10,186 nucleotides of DNA from Phoronis ovalis (GCA_028565635.1 JAOXYB010066700.1:1-10186); one strand, 5' to 3'. Positions 1 through 8,993 are shown, counted from the first letter of the stretch. The notes: generated by a model from the letters alone, not told the origin. Program-made: numbers and translations.

Positions 1-690
1 AGTATACATTAGATAGTATGTTATATTTATGAAGGCCTAAACATGTATACACCTACTTAGTATACATTAGATAGTATATGTTATATTTCAGTTTGGAAAA
101 ATAAGCAAATATGATGTTGATTATTTGTTTAAAAACATTCTGAACGTGCTATATACTACATACACTTACAAGATATAGTTTCGTTTTAGGGCAACATCAC
201 ATATGTTGTTCATGTATAAGTGTAATATTTTAGTTGTACCAACAATAGGCCCTAACATGAGCTACATGTACACATGTACGAAGGCCTAAACACGCTTATA
301 CCTGCATGTATACCTAAGACTGTTATATTTCAATTTGGAAAAATAGTTTTGACTAATTTGTTAAAAAATATTTTTCGTGCTGTACATCAGCAGTATATCT
401 TGTGTCTATGAATCTGTCTATTTGTACCATTTCACTTATTGCATGTGTTTGCATACTGACTATATGTTATATAGTTCAATTTGGAAAAATTGCCAATTAT
501 GGTGTGGATTATTTATTTTAAAAAAAATTCTCAGCATGCTATATACTAGTACACTTACAACGTAGACAGTTTCAAGTAGTTTTAGCGCAACATTACATAT
601 GATGTAGATGTATAATTGTAAGAATATTTTAGCACTGTACATCATGCAGCAGTGTGTCATGTGTTATAACTTGGTCTATTTATGCCTTTT
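1..690. repeat. Diverged AT-rich direct-repeat array
   Basis: Several blocks recur in direct orientation with drift. 'agtatacattagatagtat' followed by 'gttatattt' occurs at 1 and again at 59. 'gaaggcctaaac' occurs near 31 and near 281. The core 'tttggaaaa' occurs at 92, 334 and 480, each followed by an AT-rich stretch, 'gtgctatatacta' or a close variant, and then 'acacttacaa'. The copies near 92 and 480 match over roughly 150 bases, and sequence after the third core ('ctgtacatca', 'gtctattt') echoes sequence after the second. The spacing is irregular (242 and 146), so this is an eroded nested array rather than a clean satellite. No convincing coding sequence was found in it. Confidence 0.65.
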
Positions 691-700
691 GAGTTGCTGC

Positions 701-916
701 ATTGAGTTTTCTCAGGATATTTTAAAAAATTTGATCTTTCAATATAAATATGCTTTTATCTGCAGACTCACATCCCATATACAACAGAAGGGACTATATC
801 CTCAACATGTTTCATGTCGCTATCACCCAACAAAAGCATTTTAAAATGCAAGTGCTGAAGATTATCAATTATAATGTTCAAAATCTGATGTGAAATTTGT
901 TTTATATTACTTTCAG
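701..916. other. Intergenic or intronic stretch without a clear gene
   Basis: This stretch precedes the exon at 917 and is probably intron. It contains one good-looking plus-strand acceptor, a pyrimidine-rich tract ending 'ttttatctgcag' at 765. All three frames after it run only about 25 to 45 codons, and no strong GT donor follows before the next acceptor. A cryptic or alternative exon starting at 766 is possible but not supported by any recognisable protein motif. Confidence 0.3.
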
Positions 917-1025
917 GTTTTTTGAAGTTCTAAAGTCATCAACTCCTGATGATAATGACAGTACCATTACTGTGACCTATGACGTTGTACTCTTAATGGG
1001 AAGGAAACCGGAAGTTCATAAATAA
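917..1025 (+). CDS. Terminal exon fragment, thioredoxin reductase-like
   Basis: A strong 3' splice site, a pyrimidine tract ending 'tattactttcag' at 916, precedes an open frame of 35 codons ending in TAA. The exon starts one base before the first full codon. The peptide runs FFEVLKSST, an acidic stretch, then VTYDVVLLMGRKPEVHK. In the pyridine nucleotide-disulfide oxidoreductase family, especially thioredoxin and glutathione reductases, the NAD(P)H-binding domain ends with a similar K-S-T / acidic / Y-D-x-V-L-x-x-x-G-R segment. This resemblance is by eye only. A complete enzyme needs well over 100 further residues for the dimerisation domain and redox C-terminus, and nothing like that follows here. 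It is therefore an alternative truncated end, a pseudogene piece, or a chance match. A weak alternative donor ('gaag|gttcat', 1013/1014) exists just before the stop. The upstream exons lie outside the window or were not recognised. Confidence 0.45.
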
Positions 1026-1559
1026 TGCAGAAACTGGGGTTAGGTTTAATGAAGATTGTGTGTGGTACATTGTTTTCAAGTTAAAGCACTAACACTGGTT
1101 GATTAAAGAACGGATTCATTACAAGATGTATTCATGTAAAAAAGTTGTGTTAATTTTAGGCTGTGTTAATTCTTCTTTTTCCAACTGTTTTTTTGAATTG
1201 ACTTATATCTAGTCATTTTTAAATCAGGGTTTTTATGATGTAGACAATTTCATGCATGTAGTGTTCATTCCATTGCTAACAATGATTCATATACATGTAT
1301 TGATATTACTGTTATAAATGAAGAAACGAAAGTAATTGTCTGTTAGTGTTGCTGTTTAACTGGTGCTTCTTCCTGTAGACAGGCTTTTGTGAATTTTTAC
1401 TACCATAACTTAAATAATGCTGATTTGATATTATTTTTCAATGTCAAACTTTATAAAAAAATTTAAAATATTTTTTTCTAATCAATTAAAAAAATAATTT
1501 GCATATTTTATTAAAACCTATTGTCTGGATTCTGTAGTAACATTTTTTATGCCCATCAC
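1026..1559 (+). other. Probable 3' UTR and flank of the 917-1025 exon
   Basis: There is no coding frame of note. An ATTAAA poly(A)-signal variant lies at 1102-1107, about 80 bases past the stop, which would suit a short 3' UTR. Further on are AT-rich homopolymer tracts (around 1455-1500) with little information. Assigning this as UTR depends on the exon at 917-1025 being real. Confidence 0.3.
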
Positions 1560-2400
1560 ACATAGTACACAGGCATATAGTCGTCATCGTTGTTGTTGTG
1601 GTCTGTAACACCTTCTTTTTCTAGTGATAACAGGCTCAGTTTTTACCCGATCAGCTTCATATTTGGTACAGGGTAAATAAAGGTCGAATTGCAGGTTGTT
1701 CATAATTTTGACCTTGATTACTTCCAATATGGCTGATTGGTGGTCATGTTTGTTCCTGAGAGGGCACGTAAATTCGCAAAAGTTTGACTGGACGATTTGA
1801 AGGTGGATGCATGGAGGTCATAGGCTGAAAGTTTAGATTGACCTTGAAAATTGGGTCAAATGGCGATTGTAATCTTTGACATTTTTTTAAATTTGTGCGT
1901 AACACTTTCTTTGTCTTACTGCTAGTTTTTATCTGATCAGCTTCATATTCGATATAAGGAAAATACAGGTCAAAGTACAGGTATTGTAAATTTTTGACCG
2001 TATCACATTCAAGATGGCCACTGGCAGCCCTCTTTGTTCGTGAGAAAACATGTTACATTGCGCTGCATACCATAAAGACAGTGTTGACTAGACAATTCGA
2101 AGGTGTATTCAGACAGGCTGTAAGTTCTATTATGGGTGTAATAGGCTAGATGACATTTTACAATGACCTTGAGAAATGGGTCAAGTGCCATTCCAAATCT
2201 TAAACATTTTTGTGCTGTTTGTTTTTGAAATTATACTTCACAATAACAGCTTCAGTTTTTATCTGATCAGCTTCATATGCGATGCAGGGTAAGTACAGGT
2301 CAAAGTGCAGGTCACTTTAGAATTTTGACCCAAATGGCTTCCAATATGGCCGACTGACAGCCCAATCTCTGTGAAGGCTGCATGTACTAAGTGTCTATGT
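1560..2400. repeat. Three diverged copies of a ~300-bp dispersed repeat
   Basis: The anchor 'gatcagcttcatat' occurs at about 1649, 1935 and 2265, spaced 286 and 330 bases. Each copy follows the same order: 'agtttttaYcYgatcagcttcatat', then 'ataSaggtcRaa', 'gcaggt' or a variant, 'ttttgacc', 'ttc-aatatggcc' or similar, 'tggcagcc' or similar. The first two continue with 'gaaggtg', 'ataggctRa' and 'tgaccttgaRaaWtgggtcaa'. The third copy is truncated on the right. The phrasing resembles common dispersed repeats of mollusc genomes. That is an impression, not a database result. No transposase frame or terminal inverted repeats were seen. Confidence 0.7.
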
Positions 2401-2439
2401 GATGATGTTTTTAGGACAACCAAGTCATTTCTTAGTTCG

Positions 2440-3978
2440 GTTGGGCATTTGGCACAGTTTCTAAATATTAGCTAGTTATCAAGATACATACACTTGTACT
2501 AGAAAATAAAACAGTGTGTTAAATATGTATATATGTTTATTGTAACAATAACAAAATATACAGAGACCAATGACAAAAAACAACCAAGCTAAAGATATGT
2601 CACAAAATAATGAATGTTGAGTAAAAGCGATATACAGTAAATTACAGCATCTCAAAACAGTGAATTTGTGATATGTAGCTTTCAAGTATAATTTAATTCC
2701 GTACAAAAATTAAAACAGCATTAAGTATTGTCTCCATGAGAACAATGTAAGTGTAATTTATAGTATACTACTTAAAAACATTCAATGTTAACTAACACCT
2801 AAGAATTTACATTCAAAATATTAACGAATGCTATTCAAAAGGAATCTCACCATGAAAGCTGCCTATGCACTACCTTTTACTGCAAGCTTTGAAGTTCTAA
2901 TTGGCAAAATAAACATCAGGAGTATATACGGGCATGGTATTTCTAATGAGGAGCACAATTTAATGCATAGTAACAGCAAATTAAATAGGACAGTTGCTAA
3001 CAGAAAATAAGCTACGGCTACTTCTTTCTAAAAAGTAAATCAGGCATTTTTCTTGAAAATGATACTTTCTCATTTCTGTTTTTTAGCTACCTACCGGACA
3101 TGTTAAATATAAATTATCTCAAAATTATAAATAAGTTTGTAAAATATTAAAAAAATCTCTGGCGATCGTTACCCTTTTAATGCTTAGCAACTAGCAGGTA
3201 ATATTAACATAAATCATACTGTCACAAGTATAAAATGTATTCTGGTTAAACTAAAATAATGATAATACACTCCTCATAATGTTATAGTCACTAGAGCAAA
3301 ATGTCTGAAAAAAGAGCAATAATTATAACAAGGAGTTATTAGCAGAGAAAATTGTAAATCATGTTACTACTTAGCACAAACTCGAATATTATTATCTTTA
3401 CATGCAACTATGAGAAAGTAAAACAAAACGACAAGCGTCTCACTGAGGAGAGAATTTCTTGTAGAGTTGCTCCCGAACAAGTCTCGTTCGAATCTCCAGT
3501 AATAAACCAAAATAAAGTTTAACCCGAGGTATCATTTTAAAAAAATAACAGCATTAATTGAGGAGTACTTCAAAACATTGTTTACTAGTCACCTTTTTTT
3601 TTAAATGGCAGGTACATGTATAACTGAAAGCATTACATAGAATTAAAAGCTTTATCTGATAAGGGCCAACTTATTTTAGAATCTACATGTATATGTAACT
3701 GGTATCCCATGTTCCAGTGACAAATATTTAATTATAAGGTTTCAATTTATAGTTTTATTTTGAAAACATTGCATAGAGCTTAAGAATTATTTTACTTCTG
3801 CCAGAAAGTACACTATGTTGAAATTAAAACATAAACTCTAAATCCTAAAGAATGCAACAGATGTGTATTAAGACATTTCATTGCAGGCTCAAAGTCCAAT
3901 CCTGTGCTTTGAAAATGAAGGTTTCAGGCTCCAATAATAAATAAACAGATCTTATTTATGACTTAAACATGTAAATTC
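2440..3978. other. AT-rich non-coding stretch, likely includes the NLR 3' UTR
   Basis: No gene is supported in this interval of about 1.5 kb. Short open frames exist on both strands (for example 2479-2706 minus and 2828-3010 plus). They lack recognisable motifs and look like chance frames in AT-rich DNA. The part next to 3979 should be the 3' UTR of the minus-strand NLR gene. Confidence 0.5.
3754..3759 (-). promoter_or_regulatory. Candidate poly(A) signal AATAAA for the NLR gene
   Basis: TTTATT on the plus strand reads AATAAA on the minus strand, about 220 bases beyond the NLR stop codon. The motif is common by chance in AT-rich DNA. Another copy at 2536-2541 would imply a 3' UTR of about 1.4 kb. 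Confidence 0.35.
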
Positions 3979-6900
3979 TTATTTTTCTTTCCTAGTCAAA
4001 GTGATAGTTAATAATGATGAATAACCAGATGAATCAATTTCAACATACCACCCTTGCAACCACGTAGCAGAGCTTGTAACTGCTTGTAACTGCTCCTTTA
4101 TTTTGTCGGTCCCATCTACATATTTTCCTGCAACTCCCAATCTTAATACTCGGAGGGTTTTATTTACTTGCAAACTACTTATTACAGCTGATACTCCTTT
4201 TACAGTTGTTTCACCGTTGCTTGATGCATCAAGATATTGAAGTGTGCAGTTGGTTGTAAGCATGTCAGCCAAAGCACTAATACCTGAATCGTATATTTTG
4301 TTTCCTCCCATGTTTAACTTGATCAAAGACTGGTTTGATTTAAGACTTTTACTTAATGCAATGATACCTGAGTCACTGAAACCAGTACAAGTAATGTCAA
4401 GGTTGGTTATTGACTTGTTTGTGTCAACAAGTTTACATATTGCGACAATACCTTCGTCTGTCAACCAATTGCTGCTTAAGTCTAATTTAATGATAGAAGT
4501 ATTTGTTTCAAAATTTCTACATAGTGCCTCAATACCTGAATTTTGTATATTGTTCCAAGAAAGGTTTAGCACAGTTATAGATTGGTTTAATTTAAGACTT
4601 TCGCTCAGTTTAGTGATACCTAGATCACCTATCTTGTTGCCCCGTAAATTTAATATGGTTATTGATTGGTTTGTTTCTAGACTTTTACCGAGTTCAATGA
4701 TACCAGTGTGTCCTATCTCATTGCTCTCCAAGTGTAAGATAGTTAAGGATTTGTTTGTTCTTAGACATTTACCTAGTGCTGCAAAACTCTGGGATGTTAA
4801 CCTACTGTCACCGCATATTTTAAGGCTAGTAACTGACTGGCTTGTTGCGAGATATTTACTCACCACAATGATGCCTAGATCTTCTATCTTTGTCAAATCA
4901 ATGGTTAGGCAAGTTTTTGATTTTTTTTTTTCAAGGCATTTCATTAATGCTATCATATGCAGATTTCCAAGTTCCTCATTGCATAGGTTTAAGTCAGTGA
5001 CAGATTCATGTACGACATCATTTACAAATGTATTATGGCCAACAGTGCTTATCAACTTTTGCAACACTGAATCATAAAACGTTTTGTTTATGTTACAGAG
5101 ATCAATCAATGCCGTAGCTGTTTCAGATCCAGAATTTGTTTCAGATATTCCTAAAGTTTCTAAAGCAACATTCTTCTCTTTTATCGTATTAATTAACTGT
5201 GCCATATCATCATCACTGAAATTATTTTGACTCACATCTACAATAGGTATATCTCTGTTCCGTGTCTCTAAGAACAGGCTAATGAGTGCATGTATGGTTT
5301 TATGGCCAGAATTGGTTTTTCTTACATTTATCTGTTTCATTGCTACACCTTCTTCGTTAACAGCTTCAAATAATGAAGCCATGCCATCATCACCTATTGG
5401 ATTCTCACTAAAATCTACAACATTAAGGGTTTTATTTGCTCTTACATGATCAACCATTGCCATGGCTGCATTTTGTCCAGAATTTGTACCTCTTACATTT
5501 ATTCTTATTTTAGATTTTACTTCCGTCATTGCAGTAATTATTGAGGTTATCTCCTCATCGCCAAAAATAATTCCACTGATGTCTATGTCAGTAATCCTTT
5601 TATTAGTCTTCACAAGATTAACAATTTCAGTGGCAGATGCATACTGCAAATGTGCCGGATAATCAACAAAGTCTGTTCTCAAATCATCATTCGTACTTTT
5701 GCAAAATGTTATTTTTTTTATTGCTATATGATCTTTCAATATCCAAAATAATAATGATACAATGTCTCTCTCGCTAATTCTACTTCCATAGTCAACAAGC
5801 TCAAGGACAGTAAGTGTTTTATTTGTTCTTAGAAAATTCACCAATGCCACAATTACTTCTGTTTCATTTGATTTTGAATCTGGTAAATGCATTTTGGAAG
5901 AACCATAAGTAAAACGCAAGTCCTTTATTGCTAAATTGGCTTTTAAAGCCCTGAATATCATAACTGGATATTCTCTTTCTACTTTTTCTAATTGAAGTAT
6001 ACATGTATCTATGCACGGATTTAGTGAATAAAACTCGAAACAAGCACTATAATCAGGCGTACTTGTCTGCATTAAATATACACCTAACGGTGTACTGTAT
6101 TTACACTGCCGCATGGTGTCAGTAAGCTTTGACCAACAAATATCACTGAGATCATCAAGGATAAGATACCTCAAATTATTTTGTTTCGTGCGGCTACACA
6201 TTTTTAAGAGGTTACACAACAAGTCAACATGGTATGTATTCCTCACTATTTCAAACCTTTCACTACGTGTTACTATAATATTTCCTAAACACTGCAACAT
6301 GTTATCATCTATGTAACCGCCACCATAATTTATATTATCTATAAGGAAATCGAGAATGTTTCGAAGTTTGTACTTATTCGCTGTCATTAATTCTATTATA
6401 CCTTGATCTGCAGTTTTAGATTCCAACAGCATATCTCTACAAGTTTCAGAATGCAAGTTACAAATATAACAAAGGAAATGGCTTAATGATGATTTATCGT
6501 CTTTCTTACATAAGATTTCACAAAGAAAGTTGTTTACATTTGAATCAAAATAATGTTTACCAACTATGCTAGAATGTTCTACTTGATTTATATTGTTTGG
6601 GGATATGTGTACATAATACCGACTTCGTTCATCATTATTTAAATTACTTAGCTCACAAGCTGCAAAATATTCCTGGACAGATTTATGCACGAAAAATGCT
6701 GTTTGCCTGGGATTCATTCTTGACACACTATGATCGAGTACTAATAAACCTACATTCAAGATATCGTCTTGACATTTTAATGAATTGTTGTGGATATCTT
6801 TTGCCACATCAAATACAACTTTTCCAGTAACTAAACCTTCCAGAGCTACCTTACCTAAGTCACGAGATATATTATCAATAAAGGTACTCAATTTGTCATT

Positions 6901-7660
6901 GTAACTTTCTTTATACTGTGACTTTAAGTAGCGCTTACACACTGCACTGATCATATCACCGTACAGTTGTGCTATCGTTAGATTTTTGGTATTTAGTTGT
7001 TCTTCCTCAATCAAAAGTAATATAAATAGCAAAGTCAGAGGAATGGAGAATAGTTCTTCTACTGCAGGGTTTGGAAAACAATATAATGCTATTGCTTTTT
7101 TGCGAATATCGTCATTTTGACTCAGTCTGGTATACCTATCTAAAAAGTCAAAAGCTTGGTCTTTAGTGAAACCCTTATTTACAATATGTTTGTCAAAGTA
7201 AGCATGAAACTCTAATGACTGACCGGGACGACTTGTTACTAACACACACGCTTTACGCATAAGTTTGCCATCTAACAATCGATTAAGGTCGTCATTTGGA
7301 GCCTGTAGTTCATCATAACCATCAACAATAATTAGTACCTTTTCTTGATGTTTTGTTAAATAAGACCAAGTGTCTTCCTCATTAAATCTGAAATATTCAG
7401 GAAACAGCTGACTATAAATATCAGACTTGATGTTACCTTGAATTTGTCTAGCTTGTATAAATAGTACAAGTTTGAAGTTATTAATTTTCCACTGCTGACT
7501 CTCAGTTTGACTGGTCCATTCTAACAACAGCTTTTTACACAATGTTGATTTGCCTGTACCAGCAGCACCCTCTATCAAAATTCTCTTGGCAAATTTTGTA
7601 TTGTCTTCATCATCAAAGACAGTGTAAAGATCGATAACCTTTTCTGTTTTTTCCAGGTAC
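3979..7660 (-). CDS. NLR-type receptor, main exon: NACHT domain and LRRs
   Basis: This is the large 3' exon of a NACHT-LRR protein, the architecture of cytosolic innate sensors that oligomerise through the ATPase domain on ligand sensing. The exon starts at 7660 after acceptor 'ctctgttatgcag', completes an AGG codon from the previous exon, and ends at a TAA (3981-3979). The open frame continues past the TTG at 7578, so that TTG is not the start. With the first visible upstream codon as residue 1, the Walker A loop GAAGTGKST is at 126-134, Walker B VLIIVDGYDEL at 203-213, sensor-1-like VTSRPGQ at 236-242, and the winged-helix motif FFVHKSVQEYFAACEL at 417-432. The catalytic-type Lys and Asp/Glu are all present, so ATP binding should be intact. 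A Cys-containing linker of about 230 residues leads to an irregular LRR super-repeat (about 710-952), then regular 28-residue LRRs (about 984-1272) and a 49-residue non-LRR tail. There are no frameshifts or internal stops, and no membrane segment or signal peptide is apparent. The effector domain is not in this window. Confidence 0.93.
4129..4995 (-). repeat. Regular 28-residue (84-nt) LRR series
   Basis: About ten ribonuclease-inhibitor-like leucine-rich repeats lie in the NLR exon. The pattern is LxxLxLxxNxIxxxGIxxLxxxLxxNxSIx. Successive strand starts ILHL, ILNL, VLNL, KLDL, NLDI, KLNM and YLDA are exactly 28 residues apart, and the first and last members are 28 to 29. The period is visible in the DNA as an 84-base rhythm. 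On the opposite strand it also leaves a long stop-free frame (4244-5077), which is a by-product of the repeat. LRRs of this type form a horseshoe that usually provides ligand contact and autoinhibition in NLRs. Confidence 0.92.
4921..4931 (-). other. Eleven-A homopolymer inside the LRR coding sequence
   Basis: Eleven T on the plus strand encode part of GAA AAA AAA AAA on the minus strand (E-K-K-K at about residues 1005-1008), in the first regular LRR. The frame is intact as given. Runs of this length are prone to replication or transcription slippage and to sequencing error. Confidence 0.85.
5089..5817 (-). repeat. Irregular alternating two-LRR super-repeat with TNSG motif
   Basis: Upstream of the regular LRRs the protein repeats a longer unit of about 58 residues made of two unlike LRRs. 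Unit A reads like TLNVVDFSENPIGDDGMASL and continues with an acidic VAxxxI ending. Unit B reads like INVRKTNSGHKTIHALISLF. TNSG recurs at residues 820, 877 and 936 (57 and 59 apart). The A-strand recurs at about 710, 783, 839 and 898. The first copy is more diverged, with TND in place of TNSG and a longer insertion. This implies duplication of a two-repeat block, separate from the process that made the regular 28-mers. Confidence 0.7.
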
Positions 7661-7816
7661 CTGCATAACAGAGAATGAATACATATGTACAGTAAAATCT
7701 TGCAGTCACAATATAGAATGAATGATACTACATTAAAAGGCGTTCAACACCAAATTCAGCAAAGTTGTATTTAAATAACAGATATGTATTGGATGTAATT
7801 GTGAAATAGAAGATAC
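7661..7816 (-). other. Intron, 156 nt, phase 2
   Basis: On the minus strand the donor is CATAG|gtatct and the acceptor is ttatgcag|GTAC. Splicing joins AG+G into an Arg codon and keeps the frame open into the NACHT exon. Confidence 0.85.
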
Positions 7817-7949
7817 CTATGCAATGTCAGTGTTGTGTAAGTTTCTTTCAAGGAAAGTGTGAAATCTGGGCGCCAGTTCAATGGTTGAAGTTTACATAAT
7901 TTACTCTCGTAAAAATCAATCAATTCCAGTCTAACATGTTCACCACAAA
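7817..7949 (-). CDS. NLR exon: pre-NACHT segment
   Basis: This 133-nt exon encodes residues 51-95 of the visible protein. The acceptor is gttgttttacag at 7950 and the donor is AG|gtatct at 7817/7816. The peptide contains HVRLELIDFYESKLCKLQPL, then W-R-P-D-F-T-L-S-L-K-E-T-Y-T-T-L. A block of the form 'Y...L..L.W.P.F.L.L.D.YT.L' directly before NACHT is typical of animal NLRs (cnidarian, sponge, mollusc, and fish FISNA-type proteins). This supports the exon independently of the splice signals. It enters at phase 1 and leaves at phase 2, matching both neighbours exactly. It is too short to stand out as an open frame, so the gene cannot start at the NACHT exon. Confidence 0.88.
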
Positions 7950-8510
7950 CTGTAAAACAACAGTAAACTTTAATAAAAAGCCATAATGTAGAATGTCCTT
8001 TTGCATGCTGCTGAACAAGTTGTGCTCCTTTGCATTTGTAGCATAGCCGGAGGGGTTATAAAAGGTTTGTTTCTTGACGATTTTTAAATGACAATTTTAA
8101 TTTCATAGCAAGATTCAAACAGCATAACAGATAATTTATATCAGCATAAATGTTCATTTAATCTCATGTTGATTCTGTGAAAAATATCAACTAATTCAAT
8201 AACACTTCAGCATTGGTAGTTTTGTCTTCCCACAAGACCTTCATCACTCCACCAAACTGTGACATGGAGAGGTCGAATGATCTTCATGCAGCCATAGACA
8301 TACCACGAAAGGTGGTCAAAAGTGTTATAAATGCCAATGATACATTCCCTTTGACTCTGCCGATTCACACTACGTGTGTGGACTGGTATAAAAGTACTGT
8401 ACATCATTCTCTGCGACAGAACTTAACTTGTATTAACTGTGAATAATGATGTTACTTTTTTATAATTATTATCACACATATATCTGCATGAAATCGAGTT
8501 GTGTGCTTAC
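7950..8510 (-). other. Intron, 561 nt, phase 1
   Basis: The donor is GATGATA|gtaagc and the acceptor is tgttttacag|TTTG. It holds an unexplained plus-strand open frame (8195-8446), listed separately. Otherwise it is AT-rich and featureless. Confidence 0.75.
8195..8446 (+). other. Unrecognised plus-strand open frame inside the NLR intron
   Basis: The frame is open from 8195 to a TAA at 8446, with the first ATG at 8264 (60 codons). The product is not low-complexity. It contains SNDLHAAIDIPRKVVKSVIN and ends with two closely spaced Cys (LTCINCE). The surrounding DNA looks less AT-rich than the rest of the intron. The opposite strand is also open for 66 codons (8207-8407). No domain was recognised. 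It may be a remnant of an inserted coding sequence or transposon, an exon of an overlapping gene, or chance. Confidence 0.25.
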
Positions 8511-8585
8511 TATCATCTTCTGATGAAACTTTATCCTCAATTGGGATAGCTCCAGCATCACCAAACGATACTGCTGCTGGCTTCT
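8511..8585 (-). CDS. NLR linker exon, duplicate copy 2
   Basis: This is a 75-nt exon with acceptor cattttag|AGAAGC at 8586 and strong donor GATA|gtaagc at 8511/8510. The frame fixed by its neighbours encodes KPAAVSFGDAGAIPIEDKVS plus S-E-D-D, with split codons GAG and ATT at its ends. Both borders are phase 1, so skipping it leaves the frame intact. It is polar and acidic at its end and probably a flexible linker between an N-terminal domain and the NACHT module. It is a diverged duplicate of the exon at 8804-8881. Confidence 0.75.
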
Positions 8586-8803
8586 CTAAAATGAAAAACA
8601 ATTATGTCCTAAATATTTAATCTGGTATTGAACATGAACTTTTTTTTGTTTATTCATGCTATCAGCAACTTTAATCTGCAAAACATAATGTTTAAATCAA
8701 AAATAATGTCTAAAATACTTTCATGCTGTTGATTGTCTTATTACTTACTCCCTCATAATTTCAGTACTGATACTGGTTTGAACAAAATATGGTTTATGCT
8801 TAC
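8586..8803 (-). other. Intron, 218 nt, phase 1
   Basis: The donor is GTGATG|gtaagc and the acceptor is cattttag|AGAAG. The intron piece just before the acceptor shares 'attatgtcctaaa' (read on the plus strand, near 8600) with the piece before the upstream exon (near 8895). The duplication therefore included flanking intron. Confidence 0.75.
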
Positions 8804-8881
8804 CATCACATTTTTGCTTTGATGAAAGCCTGTCCTGGTCTGGAAAAGCTTCAGCACAAACAGCAATTGCTGACGATTCAT
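8804..8881 (-). CDS. NLR linker exon, duplicate copy 1
   Basis: This is a 78-nt exon with acceptor ccattttag|ATGAATC at 8882 and donor GTGATG|gtaagc at 8804/8803. The frame encodes ESSAIAVCAEAFPDQDRLSS plus K-Q-K-C-D. Both borders are phase 1. It aligns with the next exon over A-x-A-(F/I)-P-x-(Q/E)-D-(R/K)-(L/V)-S-S. It is probably a linker; no domain was recognised. An ATG at its first base is out of the coding frame and is not the start. The preceding exon must lie upstream, beyond the window or undetected. Confidence 0.72.
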
Positions 8882-8993
8882 CTAAAATGGAAATATTATG
8901 TCCTAAAACATGGCATAAAAGAAGTTCTTTACAGCATATAACTAATTGAATGAACAGTGAACAATGGGGTAATTATTAATGAAATTCATAATT

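Noticed and set aside
377-844. Overlapping frames of 62 to 78 codons on both strands
   Set aside because: They fall in the diverged repeat array and its flank, are rich in Tyr, Cys and Leu from AT-rich DNA, and have no motif.
2400-2450. Possible hairpin around 'caaccaag ... cttagttcggttg'
   Set aside because: The arms pair imperfectly with gaps and no neighbouring feature gives it meaning.
2479-3010. Open frames of 75 codons (minus) and 60 codons (plus)
   Set aside because: They are AT-rich, show no motifs, and lie in probable UTR or intergenic DNA. Frames this short are expected by chance here.
3468-3500. tRNA-like B box ('gttcgaatctcc')
   Set aside because: The flanking bases do not form a T-arm stem and no A box or cloverleaf was found at the right distance. 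A SINE promoter remnant is possible but unsupported.
4129-4995. N-x-S/T sequon at the same place in nearly every LRR, suggesting glycosylation
   Set aside because: Asn followed by Ser or Thr at this place is a normal part of many RI-like LRR consensus patterns, and the protein shows no signal peptide or membrane segment, so a cytosolic location is more likely.
4244-5077. 277-codon plus-strand open frame
   Set aside because: It lies exactly antisense to the regular 84-nt LRR repeats. A repeat whose complement lacks stops gives long shadow frames, and its peptide only mirrors the repeat.
3979-7578. NLR protein beginning at 7578
   Set aside because: The codon there is TTG, the frame stays open upstream to a good acceptor at 7661, and upstream exons join in phase. 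The start is only where the frame was cut.
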